This document shows positions 24,810-26,620 of a stretch of DNA of 26,620 bases, piece by piece. A program made the position numbers and the translations under genes. Each line of letters opens with the position of its first letter. Position 1 is the stretch's first letter. The notes under the pieces are model-generated. The model saw only the letters and a list, made by a program, of their open reading frames with translations, did not search any database and was not told where the DNA came from. Where the stretch lies: NCBI RefSeq assembly GCF_002483235.1, contig NZ_DLHN01000040.1:1-26620 (forward strand). Direction: 5' to 3'. Origin of the DNA: Pedobacter glucosidilyticus. Its GTDB lineage: Bacteria > Bacteroidota > Bacteroidia > Sphingobacteriales > Sphingobacteriaceae.

Positions 24810-24901
24810 AGGCTATATTGTACACAATAGCTTGTTTTTTCTTACTCACAAATATTTTTGGACAAATAGCAAGCCTCAGATGGTGTAAGTATGCAGCCTA
24901 A
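24806..24901 (+). pseudogene. 5' remnant of a secreted-protein gene, cut short at the hairpin (copy 2)
   Basis: It has the same layout as in copy 1: ATGA overlap with the membrane-protein ORF, a signal peptide (MKAILYTIACFFLLTNIFGQ), then IASLRWCKYAA and a stop inside the hairpin element. It has 31 codons. That both copies are truncated at the same base shows the truncation preceded the duplication. Confidence 0.5.
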
Positions 24902-24924
24902 GCCCTGTGTTGAGAACTTATACT
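24882..24924. repeat. REP-like hairpin H3
   Basis: GGTGTAAGT (24882-24890) pairs with ACTTATACT (24916-24924), nine pairs with two wobbles. The right arm comes from sequence that is distal in copy 1 and was brought here by the 52-bp deletion, yet pairing is complete: the third pair is T-A here and C-G in H1. Confidence 0.6.
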
Positions 24925-25161
24925 TCCTGCTAATTTCCTGAAAATAAAGGTTTTATTGGTTTATACATAATATTGAAGCCTCTGCTTGTATCTGGCACAA
25001 GAAGGCTTCGTTCGCTTGGCTTGATTATCATTCTTACGCCATAAGGGATACTCACAACTATTTTGCCTTTTGCCATATTTTATTCACCACTCTAAGGTGG
25101 TCGCATTTCGCGATTACCTAGTGTAATATATTATTTCTGTTTATTCTATAAGATCATATTT

Positions 25162-25665
25162 TTAAAAACTAACACGCATATATTTTAAGTTTTTTTCATT
25201 TGGTTTTACAATAGAAAATTTTCTGTTCTTTAGTTCATTTTCGAGGATGTGTAAAATAATTTCTTTAGAAATACTACTAATGTCACTGCCTTTTACTTCA
25301 GTATAGTTGAACCCAACTTTATCTCCATCAACAAAAATTATATAATCTTGAACATTTATGTCGTCTTTAAATCTACTATATGTTTCAAATTGAGTGATGA
25401 GTACTTCTTTCACTTCACTGTTGCCGTCTAGTTTGTATACCAATGTAGCTTCTCCGTTTGTAAGTTTATGAGGACTTATAATAGGAAATTCATCACGGTT
25501 TAATACTTCTATGGAAAGGGCTTCCTTCATCAATTCACGATATAAGCTAACAAGTTTTTTCTTTTGATAATAAATAGTCGAAGTATTAAAAGCGCATTGA
25601 CCCCAACTTAAGCTTATGTTAAAAGTTAGTAAAATAGTAATTATAAGAAATTTAGATAGTTTCAT
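25162..25665 (-). CDS. Secreted 167-residue protein, tandem paralogue 1
   Basis: An exported protein with signal MKLSKFLIITILLTFNISLS and probable cleavage after SWG to expose QCAFNTSTIYY. The mature part is predicted alpha/beta, with IISPHKLTNGEATLVYKLDG, VQDYIIFVDGDKVGFNY and a C-terminal HILENELKNRKFSIVKPNEK. I recognise no family. It is about 81% identical to the gene 940 bp to the right, and the two start regions are identical up to the window edge. A TATTTTG box (25680-25686) with a TTG 23 bases upstream could be its promoter. Position at the end of a repeat block and rapid divergence suggest an immunity-like or otherwise diversifying secreted protein, which is an inference. Confidence 0.65.
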   Translation of the reverse strand: MKLSKFLIITILLTFNISLSWGQCAFNTSTIYYQKKKLVSLYRELMKEALSIEVLNRDEFPIISPHKLTNGEATLVYKLDGNSEVKEVLITQFETYSRFKDDINVQDYIIFVDGDKVGFNYTEVKGSDISSISKEIILHILENELKNRKFSIVKPNEKNLKYMRVSF

Positions 25666-25790
25666 TACGTTATGCTTTTCAAAATATTAATGATGATGAT
25701 TTGTATTTTCAATAAGTTCGATTAACCTAAAGTAAACAAATAATTTAAAATACAAAATTTTATTAATACAAGTATACGTTTAGCCATTAA

Positions 25791-25985
25791 GATGGCGCAA
25801 GTTTGCAGCTTGGTCTTGCGTGTTGGATTAATTGTGCCCAGTTTATCAAATCATTATTCCTATTTTTCACTTTCTTACACTTACTGCCACCTATTACATG
25901 AAAATAAAGATTTTATTGGCTTATACATAATATTGAAGCCTCTGCTTCTATCTGGCACAAGAGGCCTTTGCGCTCACCTGTTTCG
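25791..25985 (+). repeat. Long direct repeat, copy 3 (3' part only, diverged)
   Basis: It aligns with the second half of copies 1 and 2, from the hairpin onward. The block around 25903-25965 is strongly conserved (ATACATAATATTGAAGCCTC and following), and hairpin pairing is kept in a shifted register (GCCTCT 25938-25943 / AGAGGC 25960-25965). The membrane-protein part is absent. The 436-bp gene-free stretch 25666-26101 holds this copy, the upstream region of paralogue 1, and about 115 bp (25986-26101) with only a possible degenerate hairpin near 26046-26090. Confidence 0.75.
25794..25838. repeat. REP-like hairpin H4
   Basis: GGCGCAA (25794-25800) pairs with TTGTGCC (25832-25838), seven pairs with the same wobble at the fourth pair as in the other copies. 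It opens the third, diverged repeat copy. Confidence 0.55.
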
Positions 25986-26101
25986 TTATGATTGTGACAG
26001 TGAGAGGACTACCTTTCTGATACAATCATATCTCATGATACAGTTGGCGACTTAAGTATGTAACTTTAGACAGTACTTCGGGTAATGTGCATTTGTAAAT
26101 T

Positions 26102-26605
26102 TTAAAAATTAACACGCAAATATTTTAGGTTTTTTTCATTTGGTTTAATAATAGAAAATTTTCTGTTCTTTAGTTCATGTTCGAGGATGTGTAAAATAAT
26201 TTTCTTAGAAACAATATTAATTTCACTCTCTTTTACGTCAGTATAGTTGAACCCAACTTTATCTCCATCAACAAAAATTATTAAATCTTGAACGCTTATT
26301 TTGTCTTCATCTATACCATATGCTCTAAATTCAGTGATGAGTACTTCTTTAACTTCACTGTTGCCGTCTAATTTGTATACCAATGTAGCTTCTCCGTTTG
26401 TACGTTTATGAGGACTTATAATAGGAAATTCATCGTAATTTAATACTTTTATGGAAAGGGCTTCTCTCATCAATTCATTATATAAGTTAGCTAGCTTTCT
26501 CTGTTGATAATAAATAGTTGAAGTATTAAAAGCGCATTGTCCCCAACTTAAGCTGATGTTAAAAGTTAGTAAAATAGTAATTATAAGAAATTTAGGTAGT
26601 TTCAT
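26102..26605 (-). CDS. Secreted 167-residue protein, tandem paralogue 2
   Basis: The same length and signal peptide as paralogue 1 (MKLPKFLIITILLTFNISLS), with about 31 amino-acid differences. Differences cluster at residues 35-57, 91-104 and 122-133. The signal peptide, a central block (FPIISPHK… to …VKEVLIT, one difference) and much of the C-terminus are nearly unchanged. By hand count about 42 base changes alter the protein and about 10 are silent. No family is recognised. The 15 bases upstream of the start are identical to those of paralogue 1 and run off the window, so the array may continue to the right. Confidence 0.65.
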   Translation of the reverse strand: MKLPKFLIITILLTFNISLSWGQCAFNTSTIYYQQRKLANLYNELMREALSIKVLNYDEFPIISPHKRTNGEATLVYKLDGNSEVKEVLITEFRAYGIDEDKISVQDLIIFVDGDKVGFNYTDVKESEINIVSKKIILHILEHELKNRKFSIIKPNEKNLKYLRVNF

Positions 26606-26620
26606 TACGTTATGCTTTTC

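Larger units (their letters stand above)
24640..25050 (+). repeat. Long direct repeat, copy 2 (5'-truncated, 52-bp internal deletion)
   Basis: It aligns with 23466-23926. Relative to copy 1 it lacks 52 bp lying between two TTGAG/ACTTAT repeats (23736-23740 and 23788-23792 in copy 1), the signature of slippage or recombination between short repeats. The 3' block with GAAGCCT (24975-24981) and AGGCTTC (25003-25009) is kept. The gap from 25051 to 25161 holds only a weak ACCAC/GTGGT hairpin near 25090 and nothing else I can identify. Confidence 0.85.

Noticed and set aside
23818..25965. Integron attC sites in the conserved 3' block
   Set aside because: The hairpins lack paired core sites of the GTTRRRY type and no integrase gene is in the window, although the cassette-like layout first suggested it.
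23466..25985. CRISPR array
   Set aside because: The repeats are hundreds of bases long, irregularly spaced and carry genes; there are no short identical repeats with uniform spacers.
25792..26055. 87-codon plus-strand ORF
   Set aside because: It lies wholly across repeat copy 3 and its flank, starts inside the hairpin, has no family pattern, and is not conserved as a frame in copies 1 and 2.
25162..26605. Diversity-generating retroelement variable repeats
   Set aside because: The differences between the two paralogues are not adenine-directed, and there is no reverse transcriptase or template repeat.
1..26620. tRNA or rRNA genes
   Set aside because: I looked in the gene-free intervals for cloverleaf arms and conserved rRNA sequence and found none.

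Overview
The window is AT-rich bacterial DNA from the phylum Bacteroidota, most likely a Sphingobacteriales/Pedobacter-like organism. The phylum call rests on a gliding-motility lipoprotein GldH, a PorP/SprF-family protein, a type IX secretion (T9SS) type B sorting domain, a DUF3078 protein, many secreted proteins cleaved before Gln, and -7 promoter boxes of the Bacteroidota form TAnnTTTG. The genus is an inference.

Left part (1-5269): the start of an RND efflux permease and its lipoprotein adaptor, both on the minus strand. Behind them lie a small secreted protein of unknown function with a good Bacteroidota promoter, a DoxX-family membrane protein, and a divergent MFS exporter. A bidirectional terminator separates the exporter from a lipoprotein that joins an alginate-lyase-like domain to a C-terminal beta-gamma-crystallin module.

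Middle (5270-17341): a 1376-residue IgGFc-binding/PKD/T9SS type B cargo protein sits directly upstream of, and overlaps by one base, a PorP/SprF-family partner. Divergent from these is a SNF2-family helicase. Then comes a minus-strand run holB-ricT-gldH plus a DUF4350-like secreted protein, which joins DNA replication, a PSP1/RicT protein and gliding.

Right core (17478-23350): a plus-strand cluster of ruvX, an O-methyltransferase, a LysM glucosaminidase lipoprotein, a carboxypeptidase-regulatory-like protein, a 106-residue HExxH protein and a DUF3078 protein. A 409-bp hairpin-rich non-coding gap follows, then ffh.

Accessory end (23351-26620): beyond ffh the character changes to a modular, duplicated region. 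A two-membrane-segment gene is coupled by an ATGA overlap to a signal-peptide ORF that is cut short at a REP-like hairpin, and this block is present a second time as a 5'-truncated copy. A third, shorter copy of its 3' half follows. Each copy is followed on the opposite strand by a small lipoprotein or secreted-protein gene. Two of these genes are tandem paralogues with a 940-bp period, and hand-counted replacement changes outnumber silent changes about four to one. A 56-codon ORF ends two bases before one of them. The layout resembles the decayed, recombining end of a polymorphic-toxin/immunity-type locus, but no toxin domain is visible here, so that reading is an inference. This is the part of the window most likely to hold something undescribed.
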